From an uncultured bacterium (lineage in GTDB: Bacteria > Pseudomonadota > Alphaproteobacteria > Rhodospirillales > Rhodospirillaceae), in the NCBI GenBank assembly GCA_903888485.1, contig CAISTS010000022.1:25318-89317 (forward strand): 64,000 nucleotides of DNA, read 5' to 3'. This document shows positions 1-8,586 of this stretch, piece after piece. Each line of letters opens with the position of its first letter. The stretch's first letter is position 1. The position numbers and the translations under genes are program-made. The notes beneath the pieces are model-generated. The model ran no database searches and had not been told where the DNA came from. It saw nothing but the letters and a program-made list of their open reading frames with translations.

Positions 1-1299
1 GATGCGCTCGGCTCGACCAACTTCATGCAGAACGTGAATTTGGTGCGCGCGCTCGAGGGCGAACTCGCCCGCACCATCAAGTCGATCGAAGGCGTGCAGA
101 GCGCCCGCGTCCACCTCGTCATGGCCCAGCGCGAGATGTTCACGCGCGAGACACAAGAACCCACCGCCGCGGTCTACATCAAGATGCGCTCCGGGCGCCT
201 GGCCGAGAACCAGGTCAGCGCCGTGCAGCACCTGATCGCCGCCTCGGTGCCCAAGCTGAAGCCGTCCAACATCTCGATCGTCGACGAGCGCGGCGCGCTG
301 CTGTCGCGCTCCTATCAAAACGACGAGCAGATGGTCACCGCCCAGCAGGATGAATCGCGCATCAATCTCGAGCGCCGCCTTTCGACGGCTGTGACGCAAA
401 TGGTCGAAAGCTCCCTCGGTCCCGGTAAAGTGCGCACCGAAGTGCGCGCCGAGATGGAGTTCGACAAGGTCGTGACCGCCGAGGAGATCTTCAACCCCGA
501 CCAACAGGTGCAACGTTCAACAGTGACGGTGACCGAGAACAACACCTCGAACGAGACTCAGCCTTCGGACGTGTCGGTCGCCAACCAGCAGCCCGACGCC
601 AACGTCAACGGCGCCGGCACCGGCCGCGCGCAGTCGAGCGAGAACCGCACCGAAGAAACCGTCAACTATGAAATCTCCAAGCAGACCGTGAACAGAGTGA
701 GAGAGAGCGGCACGGTCAAGCGCCTGTCGGTGGCCGTGCTCGTCGATGGCACTTACACCACCAATGCCGAAACCGGCGAGCGCACCTACGTCGCGTTGCC
801 CGAAGACACCATGACCAAGATCGACAGCCTGGTGAAATCGGCCATCGGCTACGACGCCAACCGCGGCGACGCGGTGGAAGTCGTCAACATGCCCTTCACC
901 GGCTTCGACGATCTGGCCGCCGGCCCCGAGGAGTTCAACCTGCTCGGATTCACCAAGGAAGAGATCATGCGCATGGCCGAAGGCCTGGGCGTAGCGATCG
1001 TCGCCGTATTGGTGATCCTCCTGGTTGTCCGCCCGCTGGTCACTCGTGCTTTCGAATCCATGCCGCAGGGCGAAGAAGCCCTGATGAGCGATGGCATGGC
1101 GCAGCTTACCGGCCCCGGCGGCGTGCCGATGCCGGGCGGTCAGCAGGAAGAAGAGGAAGACCTCGACGAGCTCATCGACATCGACAAGGTCGAAGGCCGA
1201 GTCAAAGCGTCATCGCTGCGCAAGATCAGCGACATCGTCGATAAGCATCCCGAGGAAGCCCTATCGATCGTGCGGACCTGGCTCTATCAAGAAACTTAA
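1..1299 (+). CDS. fliF: Flagellar MS-ring protein FliF (C-terminal part, 5' end outside window)
   Basis: FliF builds the membrane-embedded MS ring at the base of the flagellum and carries the FliG rotor ring on its cytoplasmic tail. The reading frame is open from base 1, and the first in-frame residues (DALGSTNFMQ) are already FliF-like, so the ATG at 25 is internal. About 432 residues are visible: the ring-building domain with the motif VRALEGELARTI, a polar low-complexity stretch around visible residues 180-215, one membrane segment near visible residues 328-345, and an acidic tail ending in a FliG-binding segment (KISDIVDKHPEEALSIVRTWL). It is the first gene of a plus-strand flagellar run, with fliG 101 bases downstream. 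Identity is secure; the true start cannot be seen. Confidence 0.96.
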   Translation, partial: DALGSTNFMQNVNLVRALEGELARTIKSIEGVQSARVHLVMAQREMFTRETQEPTAAVYIKMRSGRLAENQVSAVQHLIAASVPKLKPSNISIVDERGALLSRSYQNDEQMVTAQQDESRINLERRLSTAVTQMVESSLGPGKVRTEVRAEMEFDKVVTAEEIFNPDQQVQRSTVTVTENNTSNETQPSDVSVANQQPDANVNGAGTGRAQSSENRTEETVNYEISKQTVNRVRESGTVKRLSVAVLVDGTYTTNAETGERTYVALPEDTMTKIDSLVKSAIGYDANRGDAVEVVNMPFTGFDDLAAGPEEFNLLGFTKEEIMRMAEGLGVAIVAVLVILLVVRPLVTRAFESMPQGEEALMSDGMAQLTGPGGVPMPGGQQEEEEDLDELIDIDKVEGRVKASSLRKISDIVDKHPEEALSIVRTWLYQET

Positions 1300-1400
1300 G
1301 GGCGCGTGGAACAACAGAAACAAGGAGTTTGGTGGGGGGAACGGCGGTATAATCGCCTCCCCCGCCGGCTTTTGAGGCAGGAAGGTTTGGTTAGAGTTTT

Positions 1401-2420
1401 ATGGCCCGAGTTAAGGAAGACTATCGCAGTCTTACCGGCCCGCAGAAGGCAGCCATCATGATGCTGTCCCTCGGCGATGAGCAGGCGGGCAAACTGTTTG
1501 CCTTGATGGAAGACGACGAGATCAAGGAACTCTCGCAGGTCATGGCCAACCTCGGCACCATCGACGCCAACCTGGTCGAGCGCCTGTTCGTCGACTTCGC
1601 CGATGCCATCTCCAATACCGGCTCGCTGGTGGGAACCTATGAATCCACCGAGCGTCTGCTGATGAAGGGCCTCGACAAAGAGCGTGTCGCCTTGATCATG
1701 GAAGAAATCCGCGGCCCAGCCGGTCGCACCATGTGGGACAAGCTCGGTAACGTGCATGAGCAAGTGCTCGCCAACTATTTGAAGAACGAATATCCGCAGA
1801 CCGTCGCCGTCGTGCTCTCGAAGGTCAAAGCCGACCATGCCAGCCGCGTCCTGTCGCTGCTGCCCGAAGGCTTCGCGATGGAAGTCGTCATGCGCATGCT
1901 GCACATGGAGTCGGTGCAGAAGGATGTACTCGAGAGCGTCGAGAAAACACTGCGCAACGAATTCATGTCGAACCTCGCCAAGACCGCGCGCACCGACAGC
2001 CACGAAATGATGGCCGAGATCTTCAACAATCTCGACCGCGCCACCGAGGCGCGCTTCCTGACCGCCCTCGAAGAACGCAACCGCGAGTCCGCCGAGAAGA
2101 TCAAGGCGCTGATGTTCACCTTCGAGGACTTGGGCCGCCTCGACGCCGCCGGCGCGCAGACGCTGTTGCGCCACGTCGAGAAGGACAAACTCGCCCTCGC
2201 CCTCAAGGGCGCCTCGGACGCGATCAAGGAGTTGTTCACCGCGAACATGTCGGCGCGCGCCGCCAAGATGCTCAAGGAAGATATGGACTCGCTCGGCCCC
2301 GTCCGCCTGAAGGACGTGGAAGAAGCGCAGAACATTGTCGTCACCCTCGCCAAAGAACTGTCGAACTCCGGCCAGATCACGATCTCCGAAGGCAAGGACG
2401 ACGACGCGCTGGTTTACTAA
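1401..2420 (+). CDS. fliG: Flagellar motor switch protein FliG
   Basis: FliG forms the rotor ring that contacts the MotA stator and couples ion flow to rotation and switching. The 339-residue length is normal. The middle domain has an EYPQ motif near residue 130, the local form of the family EHPQ motif. The C-terminal torque domain contains [11 protein letters not shown] and a series of charged residues. It lies between fliF and fliH, and fliH starts 23 bases after its stop. A purine-rich stretch (GGCAGGAAGG) precedes the ATG by about 13 bases, so the ribosome-binding site is loosely spaced. No oddities were seen. Confidence 0.96.
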   Translation: MARVKEDYRSLTGPQKAAIMMLSLGDEQAGKLFALMEDDEIKELSQVMANLGTIDANLVERLFVDFADAISNTGSLVGTYESTERLLMKGLDKERVALIMEEIRGPAGRTMWDKLGNVHEQVLANYLKNEYPQTVAVVLSKVKADHASRVLSLLPEGFAMEVVMRMLHMESVQKDVLESVEKTLRNEFMSNLAKTARTDSHEMMAEIFNNLDRATEARFLTALEERNRESAEKIKALMFTFEDLGRLDAAGAQTLLRHVEKDKLALALKGASDAIKELFTANMSARAAKMLKEDMDSLGPVRLKDVEEAQNIVVTLAKELSNSGQITISEGKDDDALVY

Positions 2421-2443
2421 GAACGTGTATTAAGGACTAGAAG

Positions 2444-3283
2444 ATGGTTTCTCGCAGCGCCAAGAAATTCATGTTCGAGCGGTCGTTCGACGACCCGGCG
2501 AAGCTTTACCTGCCCGGCGAGCGCAAGCGCTCGGAGATCGAAGCCGCCGCGGCGGCCGAAGCCGCCGTCGCCGCCGCCCAAGCGCCGCTTGTGCTGCCCG
2601 AGGCCAAGGACGAACCGCCACCGGAACCGGCGGTGAAGCTTGAGTTCACGCAGGCGCAATTGGATGCGGCGCGTGAGGAAGGTTACATCGCAGGCCACAC
2701 CGCATCGCTCGAGGAAGCGGCCACGGCGCGCGAGCACTATGTCGCCGATGCGATCAATTTGATCGCGCAAGGGCTGGCCAAGCTCGACGAGCAGCAGCAC
2801 GCCGCCAACGCCGTGCTCGCCGATCTCGCCATGCGCATGATCTACGGCATCACGCAGAAGCTGCTGCCGCCCTTCGCCCACGCCCACGCCGTGGACAGCA
2901 TCGAGCACTTCGTTCGCGCCGCGCTGCCCATTGCCGTCGGTGAGCCGAAGCTGCTGGTGCGCGCCCATCCGAGGATCGCCGACGATCTCAACACCCGCCT
3001 CAAGAGCGTGTTCGAGCGCGCGAGCTTCCAGGGCACCTACATGGTGATCACCGATTACGAACTTCAGCCGGGCGACTGCCGTCTCGAATGGGACGGTGGC
3101 GGGGCCGACCGCAACGAGGCGCGCATCTGGCGCGACATCCGAGAGGTCGTGGCCGGCAACTTCGGCGCTGTCGACGCGGCCGATCTCGACCGCGCGGCCG
3201 ATCAACTGACGCAGGAAGAACAGGCCGCCCAGGCACCCGACCAAGAAGCGGCGGAACCAGGACCAGAGCAAGCACAAGCTTAA
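2444..3283 (+). CDS. fliH: Flagellar assembly protein FliH-like
   Basis: FliH is the cytoplasmic stator-like regulator that binds the export ATPase FliI. The call rests mainly on position between fliG and fliN and on architecture: 279 residues, an Ala/Glu-rich N-terminal half (a run of Ala and Glu around residues 28-45) and an alpha/beta C-terminal half with ITQKLLPPFAHAHAVDSIEHF, then a Glu/Gln/Ala-rich tail. FliH sequences diverge strongly, so the symbol is less certain than for neighbouring genes. Its partner fliI is not adjacent; it lies on the opposite strand at 16849-18249. Confidence 0.82.
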   Translation: MVSRSAKKFMFERSFDDPAKLYLPGERKRSEIEAAAAAEAAVAAAQAPLVLPEAKDEPPPEPAVKLEFTQAQLDAAREEGYIAGHTASLEEAATAREHYVADAINLIAQGLAKLDEQQHAANAVLADLAMRMIYGITQKLLPPFAHAHAVDSIEHFVRAALPIAVGEPKLLVRAHPRIADDLNTRLKSVFERASFQGTYMVITDYELQPGDCRLEWDGGGADRNEARIWRDIREVVAGNFGAVDAADLDRAADQLTQEEQAAQAPDQEAAEPGPEQAQA

Positions 3284-3360
3284 TGGTGAAATCCCGGATC
3301 AACCGGGCGCTAAGAACCTAAGTGGAATAATGCATCGCCACACGTGGGCGGGAGATGAAG

Positions 3361-3756
3361 ATGGCAGAGAACACAGAAACAGGCGGCAAGAAGCCCGGCA
3401 AGACGGTCAGCGACCTGTCGCTCGACGAAATTGAGGGCGGCAAGGCCAAGGACGATGACTTGGATGATTCGTGGGGCGATCCCGCTGACATCCCGGACAA
3501 GCCGCGCTCGGCCCAGGACCTGGAAGCGGTTTACGACATTCCCGTGCGCGTCTCGGCGGTGCTGGGTAAATCGTCGATGCAAGTCAACGAACTCCTGAAG
3601 CTCGGCCGCGGCGCGGTGGTGGAACTCGACCGCAAGGTCGGCGAGGCCATCGACATCTACGTCAACGACCGTCTCGTCGCGCGCGGCGAAGTCGTCGTGG
3701 TCGATGACCGTCTCGGCATCACCATGACGGAAATCATCAAGACGCAAAAAGCTTAA
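3361..3756 (+). CDS. fliN: Flagellar motor switch protein FliN
   Basis: FliN is a C-ring protein needed for export-gate docking and rotational switching. The 131-residue product has a variable acidic N-terminus and a C-terminal SpoA-type domain from about residue 50 (VLGKSSMQVNELLKLGRGAV, then ELDRKVGEAIDIYVNDRLVA). Two in-frame ATGs exist at 3355 and 3361. A GGGAG at 3350-3354 abuts the first but is spaced six bases from the second, so 3361 is preferred. The gene precedes motA by a short gap. fliM is not in the window. Confidence 0.93.
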   Translation: MAENTETGGKKPGKTVSDLSLDEIEGGKAKDDDLDDSWGDPADIPDKPRSAQDLEAVYDIPVRVSAVLGKSSMQVNELLKLGRGAVVELDRKVGEAIDIYVNDRLVARGEVVVVDDRLGITMTEIIKTQKA

Positions 3757-3769
3757 GTGAACCGTCCCC

Positions 3770-4603
3770 GTGTTGGATCAGCCCACCATGACTGAACAGG
3801 CCGAGATCACGGCGGCGCCGCGCCGGACGCTGTTCGACGGCGCGACCGTCTTCGGCCTCGTCGGCGCGCTCGCGCTCATCGCCGGAGCGATCTTCCTCGG
3901 CGGCTCGGCCGAAGCGTTCATCAACGTTCCGGGCCTGCTCATCGTCGTCGGCGGCACCTTCGCCGTCACGGCCGTCAGCTTCAGCTTGGGCGACGTCGGA
4001 CGCACCTTTGGTACGCTGAGCAGCACCATCTTTTACCGCGAGCGCGACCCGCAGGACGCGGCCTACTCGATGCTCGAAGTCGCGGACTACTGCCGTAAAC
4101 ACGGCGTATTGCGTCTTGCCGGCGGGGCGCTGGAAAAGTTCGCGCGCGAGGCTTTCTTGCACAAGGCCCTCGGCATGGTGGTCGAAGGCCTGCCCGAGAA
4201 GGACATCAACGACATTCTTTCCGAGGATATGGCCACCGGCGCCGCGCGCGTGCAGCGCTCGGCCGGCGTCTTGCGCAAGGCGGCCGAGATTTCTCCGGCC
4301 ATGGGCCTGATCGGCACGCTGATCGGCCTCGTGCAGATGCTGAGCAACCTCGAGAACCCCGACGCCATCGGCCCCGCCATGGCGGTCGCGCTGATCACCA
4401 CCTTCTATGGCGTGCTGCTCGCCAACGTCGTCTTCAATCCGCTCGCCTCCAAGCTCGAGCGTAACGCGGCCGAGGAGCACCTGATCCATTACCTCTATAC
4501 CGTCGGCGTGCTGGCAATCTCGCGCAAAGACAATCCCCGCCGCCTCGAGATGCTGCTGAACAGCGCCTTACCGGCGGAAAGTAAAGTCAGATTCTTCGAT
4601 TAA
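3770..4603 (+). CDS. motA: Flagellar stator protein MotA/PomA family
   Basis: The protein is the proton- or sodium-channel stator subunit that drives rotation by pressing on FliG. It has four membrane segments: approximately residues 25-45, 52-72, 178-198 and 207-232. The third begins with the conserved Pro-containing stretch SPAMGLIGTLIGLV. A large cytoplasmic loop separates segments 2 and 3. The listed start is GTG at 3770; the ATG at 3788 is an equally possible start and neither has a clear ribosome-binding site. Its partner motB is not next to it and is not found in the window. The 277-residue length fits MotA/PomA. Confidence 0.88.
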   Translation: MLDQPTMTEQAEITAAPRRTLFDGATVFGLVGALALIAGAIFLGGSAEAFINVPGLLIVVGGTFAVTAVSFSLGDVGRTFGTLSSTIFYRERDPQDAAYSMLEVADYCRKHGVLRLAGGALEKFAREAFLHKALGMVVEGLPEKDINDILSEDMATGAARVQRSAGVLRKAAEISPAMGLIGTLIGLVQMLSNLENPDAIGPAMAVALITTFYGVLLANVVFNPLASKLERNAAEEHLIHYLYTVGVLAISRKDNPRRLEMLLNSALPAESKVRFFD

Positions 4604-4694
4604 CCACCGCCGGTTTGACGCCAAATTTGACTTGGGAAGGCGTCACGGCACATAAAGACTCACCTAGAGACTCTGGGGTCACCACAGGTTTGAA

Positions 4695-6014
4695 ATGCGG
4701 CTTCTGATCGTTGGATCATTGAGTGGACAGATTGGCGCCGCCAGCCGCATTGCCATGCAGCGGGGCGCCAAGGTGATTCAGGCCGAGGGCCTCTCTCAAG
4801 CCATGGAAGTCATGCGCTCGGGCCAGGGCGCCGACCTGGTCATGTGCGATGTCACCTACGACATCCAGGACCTCATCAGCCAAATGAAGGCCGAGCGCAT
4901 CCACCTGCCCGTGGTTGCCTGCGGCGTCGAGACCGACAGCCGCGCCGCCGTCGCCGCCATCAAGGCCGGCGCGAAGGAATACGTGCCGCTGCCCCCGGAC
5001 GCCGCACTCATCGCCGCGGTGCTCGAGGCCGTGGCCGCCGAGCAGGACGCGCTGATCTTCCAGGATCCGGCCATGGACCGGGTCATCCAGATGGCCAAGA
5101 AGGTCGCCGCCAGCCAAGCCAGCGTGCTGATCACCGGCGAGAGCGGCACGGGTAAGGAACTCGTCGCGCGCTACTTGCATCGCAACAGCCCACGTAAGGA
5201 CAAGGCGTTCGTGGCGGTCAACTGCGCGGCTATTCCGGGCGAGCTTTTGGAATCCGAGCTGTTCGGCCACGAGAAAGGCGCCTTCACCGGCGCCATCGCG
5301 CGCCGCATCGGCAAGTTCGAAGAGGCCAACGGCGGCACATTGCTGCTGGACGAAATCAGCGAGATGGACCTGAAGCTACAGGCTAAACTGCTGCGCGCCA
5401 TCCAAGAACGCGAGATCGTGCGCATCGGCTCCAACGGACCGGTGAAGGTGGACACGCGTATCGTCGCGACCTCGAACCGCAACATGGAAGAAACGGTCAG
5501 AGGCGGCAAATTCCGCGAGGACCTTTATTTCCGGCTCAACGTCGTGAAGCTGACCCTGCCGCCCTTGCGCGACCGCCCCAAGGACATCGAAGTCCTCGCG
5601 GGTCACTTCGCGCGCGCGAGCGCCGAGGAGAACGGCTACCCCTTGCGCCGCGTGTCGCCCGAAGCCATCGCCGTGCTCAAGACCCACAACTGGCCCGGCA
5701 ACGTGCGCGAGCTTGAGAACACCATGCACCGCGCCGTGCTGCTTTCCAGCGGCGACGAGATCGGGCCCGATGCCTTCGACTTCGCCGGCGCCGGCAACCT
5801 GGGCAGCACCACCGCCGCGGGCAGCCAGGTCGGACGCACCGTCGCCGACGTCGAACGCGATTTGATCATCGACACGCTGAAGCACACCATCGGCAACCGC
5901 ACCCATGCGGCCAAGATCCTCGGCATCTCCATCCGCACCCTGCGCAACAAGTTGAATGCCTACGTGCAGGAAGGCGTCTCCGTGCCGGCCCCGGGTGTGG
6001 GCGAGACGGCGTAG
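4695..6014 (+). CDS. flbD: Sigma-54-dependent flagellar regulator FlbD
   Basis: FlbD activates late flagellar genes with sigma-54. The 439 residues comprise an N-terminal receiver-like domain (1-115), an AAA+ domain with Walker A GESGTGKE (about 148-155), the sigma-54 contact loop GAFTGA (about 195-200) and Walker B GGTLLLDEIS, and a Fis-type helix-turn-helix near 395-425 (NRTHAAKILGISIRTLRNKL). The receiver lacks the usual acidic pair (LIVGSLSG replaces it) and the conserved Lys (EYVPLPPD), as is known for FlbD proteins, so classical phosphorylation is unlikely. It ends the first flagellar run. A 12-bp-arm inverted repeat lies 73 bases downstream. Confidence 0.93.
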   Translation: MRLLIVGSLSGQIGAASRIAMQRGAKVIQAEGLSQAMEVMRSGQGADLVMCDVTYDIQDLISQMKAERIHLPVVACGVETDSRAAVAAIKAGAKEYVPLPPDAALIAAVLEAVAAEQDALIFQDPAMDRVIQMAKKVAASQASVLITGESGTGKELVARYLHRNSPRKDKAFVAVNCAAIPGELLESELFGHEKGAFTGAIARRIGKFEEANGGTLLLDEISEMDLKLQAKLLRAIQEREIVRIGSNGPVKVDTRIVATSNRNMEETVRGGKFREDLYFRLNVVKLTLPPLRDRPKDIEVLAGHFARASAEENGYPLRRVSPEAIAVLKTHNWPGNVRELENTMHRAVLLSSGDEIGPDAFDFAGAGNLGSTTAAGSQVGRTVADVERDLIIDTLKHTIGNRTHAAKILGISIRTLRNKLNAYVQEGVSVPAPGVGETA

Positions 6015-6260
6015 TTCAACGCTTCCCAAGACGACCCGTTCCGTTTCCAAGCTCTGCTCCGCGTTTCCCGAGCCAATCAAGGCTAACAAAACGGCCTGTT
6101 CGTTCTTAAGCAGACCGTTTTGAGAAACGTCTGGTGGGGGCGCGTCAAAATAGAAGTACACGCCAACAAACAAAACAGCGAAGAACAAGATGGTCAGCAA
6201 AAGGACTGCGACCAGCAGCCAGCCTACAAACTTGATTGCCGATTTTGCCCTGCGGTTCAT
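6015..6260 (-). pseudogene. Small membrane-protein ORF with no stop before flbD, possible broken gene
   Basis: On the minus strand an ATG at 6260 opens a frame that begins with a basic N-terminus (MNRRAKSAIKF) followed by about 27 strongly hydrophobic residues, a clear membrane anchor. It starts three bases after the stop of the 366-residue gene at 6264-7364, which suggests translational coupling, although no ribosome-binding site is visible. The frame does not stop before flbD. It continues for another 640 bases antisense to flbD, where it is only a shadow. Either the original 3' end was lost, or the protein is real and ends abnormally. Coordinates are limited to the part outside flbD. Function unknown. 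Confidence 0.35.
6087..6122 (+). terminator. Inverted repeat downstream of flbD, possible terminator
   Basis: The arms CAAAACGGCCTG (6087-6098) and CAGACCGTTTTG (6111-6122) pair over 12 positions with one G-T mismatch around a 12-base loop. There is no T tract, so factor-independent termination would be weak. It could equally be a protein site. It lies inside the minus-strand membrane ORF described at 6015-6260, which argues that at most the first part of that ORF is under coding constraint. Confidence 0.4.
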
Positions 6261-6263
6261 TAG

Positions 6264-7364
6264 CTAATATGGGCTGGTCTTCAGACGGCCAGTACGAATG
6301 AGTTCATCGATAGTCATTCTTGATGTGTCGCCCTCTAACGTCCGGCCAACCTGATTGTTGAACAGGTCCATTCCACGCTCTCCGACTGGATTATCCGGCC
6401 CGCGTTCATGAAAGTCAGCAAAGGTCTTGGCGCGCTCCGGTCCGATTGCGTTCACCATCCGCTGATTCCAGCGCGCATGTTTCCAAGCATCGCCCTCCCC
6501 ATTATACAGCGTGGTCGCTGCTGGGCCGCCTTCATATCTATCCCTCGCTTCTTGCCACGCACGGCCTGCATGCCACAGAGCCTGCGCGGCGCCCATTGGG
6601 TCGGCTTTGACCGCGCCAAATAAACCGGGACCGTTGGGATCATAGCCCAGAGACGTATCCGACGGCGCTGTTGCTGGAGGCATAGAAGCACCGCCTGGTG
6701 GCAAAACTACGGCCGTGCTTTTCTCGCTTTCGAATGGTTCAGCAATGTATGCCTGGACCGGAGTCGCTGCGTTGAAAAGCTGCCTCGGAACTCCCTTTAT
6801 CCAATCCACAAATCCAAACTCCGGCGCGCCCGTCTCCGGGTTGATGCGGTTGCGTGCATCACCGACGCGGAACCGGTCCAGCGGCACGCCCTGCGCCGCA
6901 GCGACCTTGGCTAGCGCGGCCAGCACCTCCGGCGTCTGGAATACGCGCGGGATCACCATCTCGCCGGGCGTGATGTGCGCGACTTCGCTGTCGGCGCCGC
7001 GACCTTCGGCGGCGAGTTTCTCGGCCATGCGCGCCTTCTTCGCACGTGCCCTGGCTTCGACCTTGGCTTTCTGTTCGGTTGCGATGCGGCGCCTTGTTTT
7101 CTCAAGGAACGCCATATGACGCTCGACTGCCTGATCAAGTGTCAGCGCACCCGGGCTCTCATTGGTGAATCGTTTGAACTCTTCTGGCTTGCTGAAGTCT
7201 TCCGGCGGGGTTTCGTCCTCAAGTTCGGGAGGAACCGGGCGGCCTTGCCGGCGCAAAACCGCGGCGGCGTCGCGCTTACGCTGCAACTCTTCGAGCCACA
7301 TCGCCTTCCGCACGCCTTGCTCGAAGGAAAGAGCGCCGGGGCTGTCGTTACGAAAAAGGGCCAT
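6264..7364 (-). CDS. Phage-motif protein with DUF6973-like C-terminal domain
   Basis: This 366-residue protein does not belong to the surrounding flagellar genes. The start at 7364 is chosen because AGGAG lies seven bases upstream. It has two internal repeats near residues 5-22 and 68-85 (DSPGALSFEQGV and ESPGALTLDQAV), a charged linker, and residues 131-183 resembling a motif common near the ends of phage virion proteins (ITPGEMVIPR, QTPEV, then RNRINPETGAPEF). The C-terminal segment 288-345 has GDAWKHARWN, a His-Glu pair at 319-320 and GMDLFNNQVGR, the spacing seen in DUF6973-type domains found in phage and secreted proteins. Lysozyme-like, structural or effector roles are all possible. It is transcribed against both flanking flagellar genes. 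Confidence 0.7.
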   Translation of the reverse strand: MALFRNDSPGALSFEQGVRKAMWLEELQRKRDAAAVLRRQGRPVPPELEDETPPEDFSKPEEFKRFTNESPGALTLDQAVERHMAFLEKTRRRIATEQKAKVEARARAKKARMAEKLAAEGRGADSEVAHITPGEMVIPRVFQTPEVLAALAKVAAAQGVPLDRFRVGDARNRINPETGAPEFGFVDWIKGVPRQLFNAATPVQAYIAEPFESEKSTAVVLPPGGASMPPATAPSDTSLGYDPNGPGLFGAVKADPMGAAQALWHAGRAWQEARDRYEGGPAATTLYNGEGDAWKHARWNQRMVNAIGPERAKTFADFHERGPDNPVGERGMDLFNNQVGRTLEGDTSRMTIDELIRTGRLKTSPY

Positions 7365-7512
7365 CCAAAAATCTCCTGTGTGTCGCGCACGCACGAGCGC
7401 GTGGGCTTTCCACCGGTCTAGATTTTTCAGGATTCAAAACAAGCTCAGGAGCGCGGCCCCTGCTCCCGCCACGGTTACTTGGTCCCGCTGTCCGTCAAAG
7501 TCACAAGTAAAA

Positions 7513-7593
7513 CGACCCCCTCCTCACCTCCCCCTTGCAGGGGGAGGAACACTTCATTCCCTCCCCTGAAAGGGGAGGGTCAGGGAGGGGTCG
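7513..7593. repeat. Palindromic intergenic repeat with two nested hairpins
   Basis: Outer arms near 7513-7523 (CGACCCCCTCC) and 7584-7593 (GGAGGGGTCG) enclose two perfect hairpins: CCTCCCCC (7527-7534) with GGGGGAGG (7540-7547), and CCCTCCCC (7559-7566) with GGGGAGGG (7572-7579). This layout is typical of dispersed intergenic palindromic elements. No second copy occurs in this window. It lies in the 348-base gap between the phage-motif gene and the secreted-protein gene; I see nothing else there except the latter's ribosome-binding site. Confidence 0.75.
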
Positions 7594-7712
7594 TTGTCTG
7601 CTCCTCTCCTAAACTCCTCGTCACATTCCCGTAGCTGCCCTAGCCCGCTGCACGCAGCCGGGCTAGATTTCACCGATCTGAAATGTGCTCATTTCCCGGG
7701 AGGACGCGGAGC

Positions 7713-8381
7713 ATGAGTTACGTCCGCACCAGTTTACTCGCGCTTAGCGCCGCGCTCACGTTGTCGAGCACGCCCGCACCAGCCGCCGACTACAACGCCG
7801 AAGTCACCTTCCGCATGTTCACCGCGACGTGCATGCGCCGACTCGGTATGCCCGAGGAGATCAAGTCCTGGGCGCGCGATGCGCGCTTGACGCCGATCCA
7901 GGACGTGGGCCTGCTGGCCACCTTCGTCGGCCAGGCGCAAGGCCCCAAAGGCGCGGCCTGGGTGCTGCCAAGCCCCAACGACCGCAAGTTCACCCTTTCG
8001 GTGCGCGCGGGCTCGCAGACCTGCGCCGTCTGGGCCGAAACCGGCGATCCGTCCACCGCCGAAGAACTCTTCAAGAAGTTGGTCAACGAAGCCGCGCGTC
8101 CCGGCACCAAGGTCAACACCGAACAGGATCAGTCCTTCACCACCCAGACCGGCAAGTCGCGGCTGCTTGAAATGAGCGTCACCGACGATTCGGGCGAAGG
8201 CTACAAATTTACCTTCATGGGAGGAGACCAGTCCGGCGTATTCTTCGCCGGCGCACCGATCCAGCTTTCCATGCAGATGACGCGCCTGCCGCCCGACAAG
8301 AACCCCAAGGCGCAAACCCCGGCTAAAGCCGCGCCGGCAAAGCCGGCGGCTGGGAAGGCTGCGCCCGGGGCGAAGAAGTAA
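7713..8381 (+). CDS. Secreted protein of unknown function
   Basis: The 222-residue product has a Sec-type signal peptide (SYVRTSLLALSAALTLSSTP, likely cleaved after APA at about residue 24), a compact domain with three visible Cys residues in the mature part, and a Pro/Ala/Lys-rich tail from about residue 195. The ATG at 7713 is preferred because of the GGAGGACGCGGAG upstream; an ATG at 7683 is also in frame. It probably works in the periplasm. It is not a recognised flagellar component, although it lies between flbD and flhA. Confidence 0.82.
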   Translation: MSYVRTSLLALSAALTLSSTPAPAADYNAEVTFRMFTATCMRRLGMPEEIKSWARDARLTPIQDVGLLATFVGQAQGPKGAAWVLPSPNDRKFTLSVRAGSQTCAVWAETGDPSTAEELFKKLVNEAARPGTKVNTEQDQSFTTQTGKSRLLEMSVTDDSGEGYKFTFMGGDQSGVFFAGAPIQLSMQMTRLPPDKNPKAQTPAKAAPAKPAAGKAAPGAKK

Positions 8382-8586
8382 AGCCAAAGGTAAATGCCGC
8401 TTTTGGCGGCAATAGCCGACGGACGTTCCACGTAACATATTGATTTGTCGCAATTAATGCGGCATTCCGAGCCGGGAAACCCACCCGGCAAAAATTACCC
8501 ATCTAAACCCCTTTTTAACCCCGGTAAGCGACTTTGGGGCGAGCGGGATTCTGGCGGCGCAACCGCCGGGGAATTTGGGGTTTTTC

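Noticed and set aside
1326..1372. GGCG...CGCC hairpin between fliF and fliG as a terminator
   Set aside because: Only a four-base core stem and no T run; fliF and fliG are expected to be cotranscribed.
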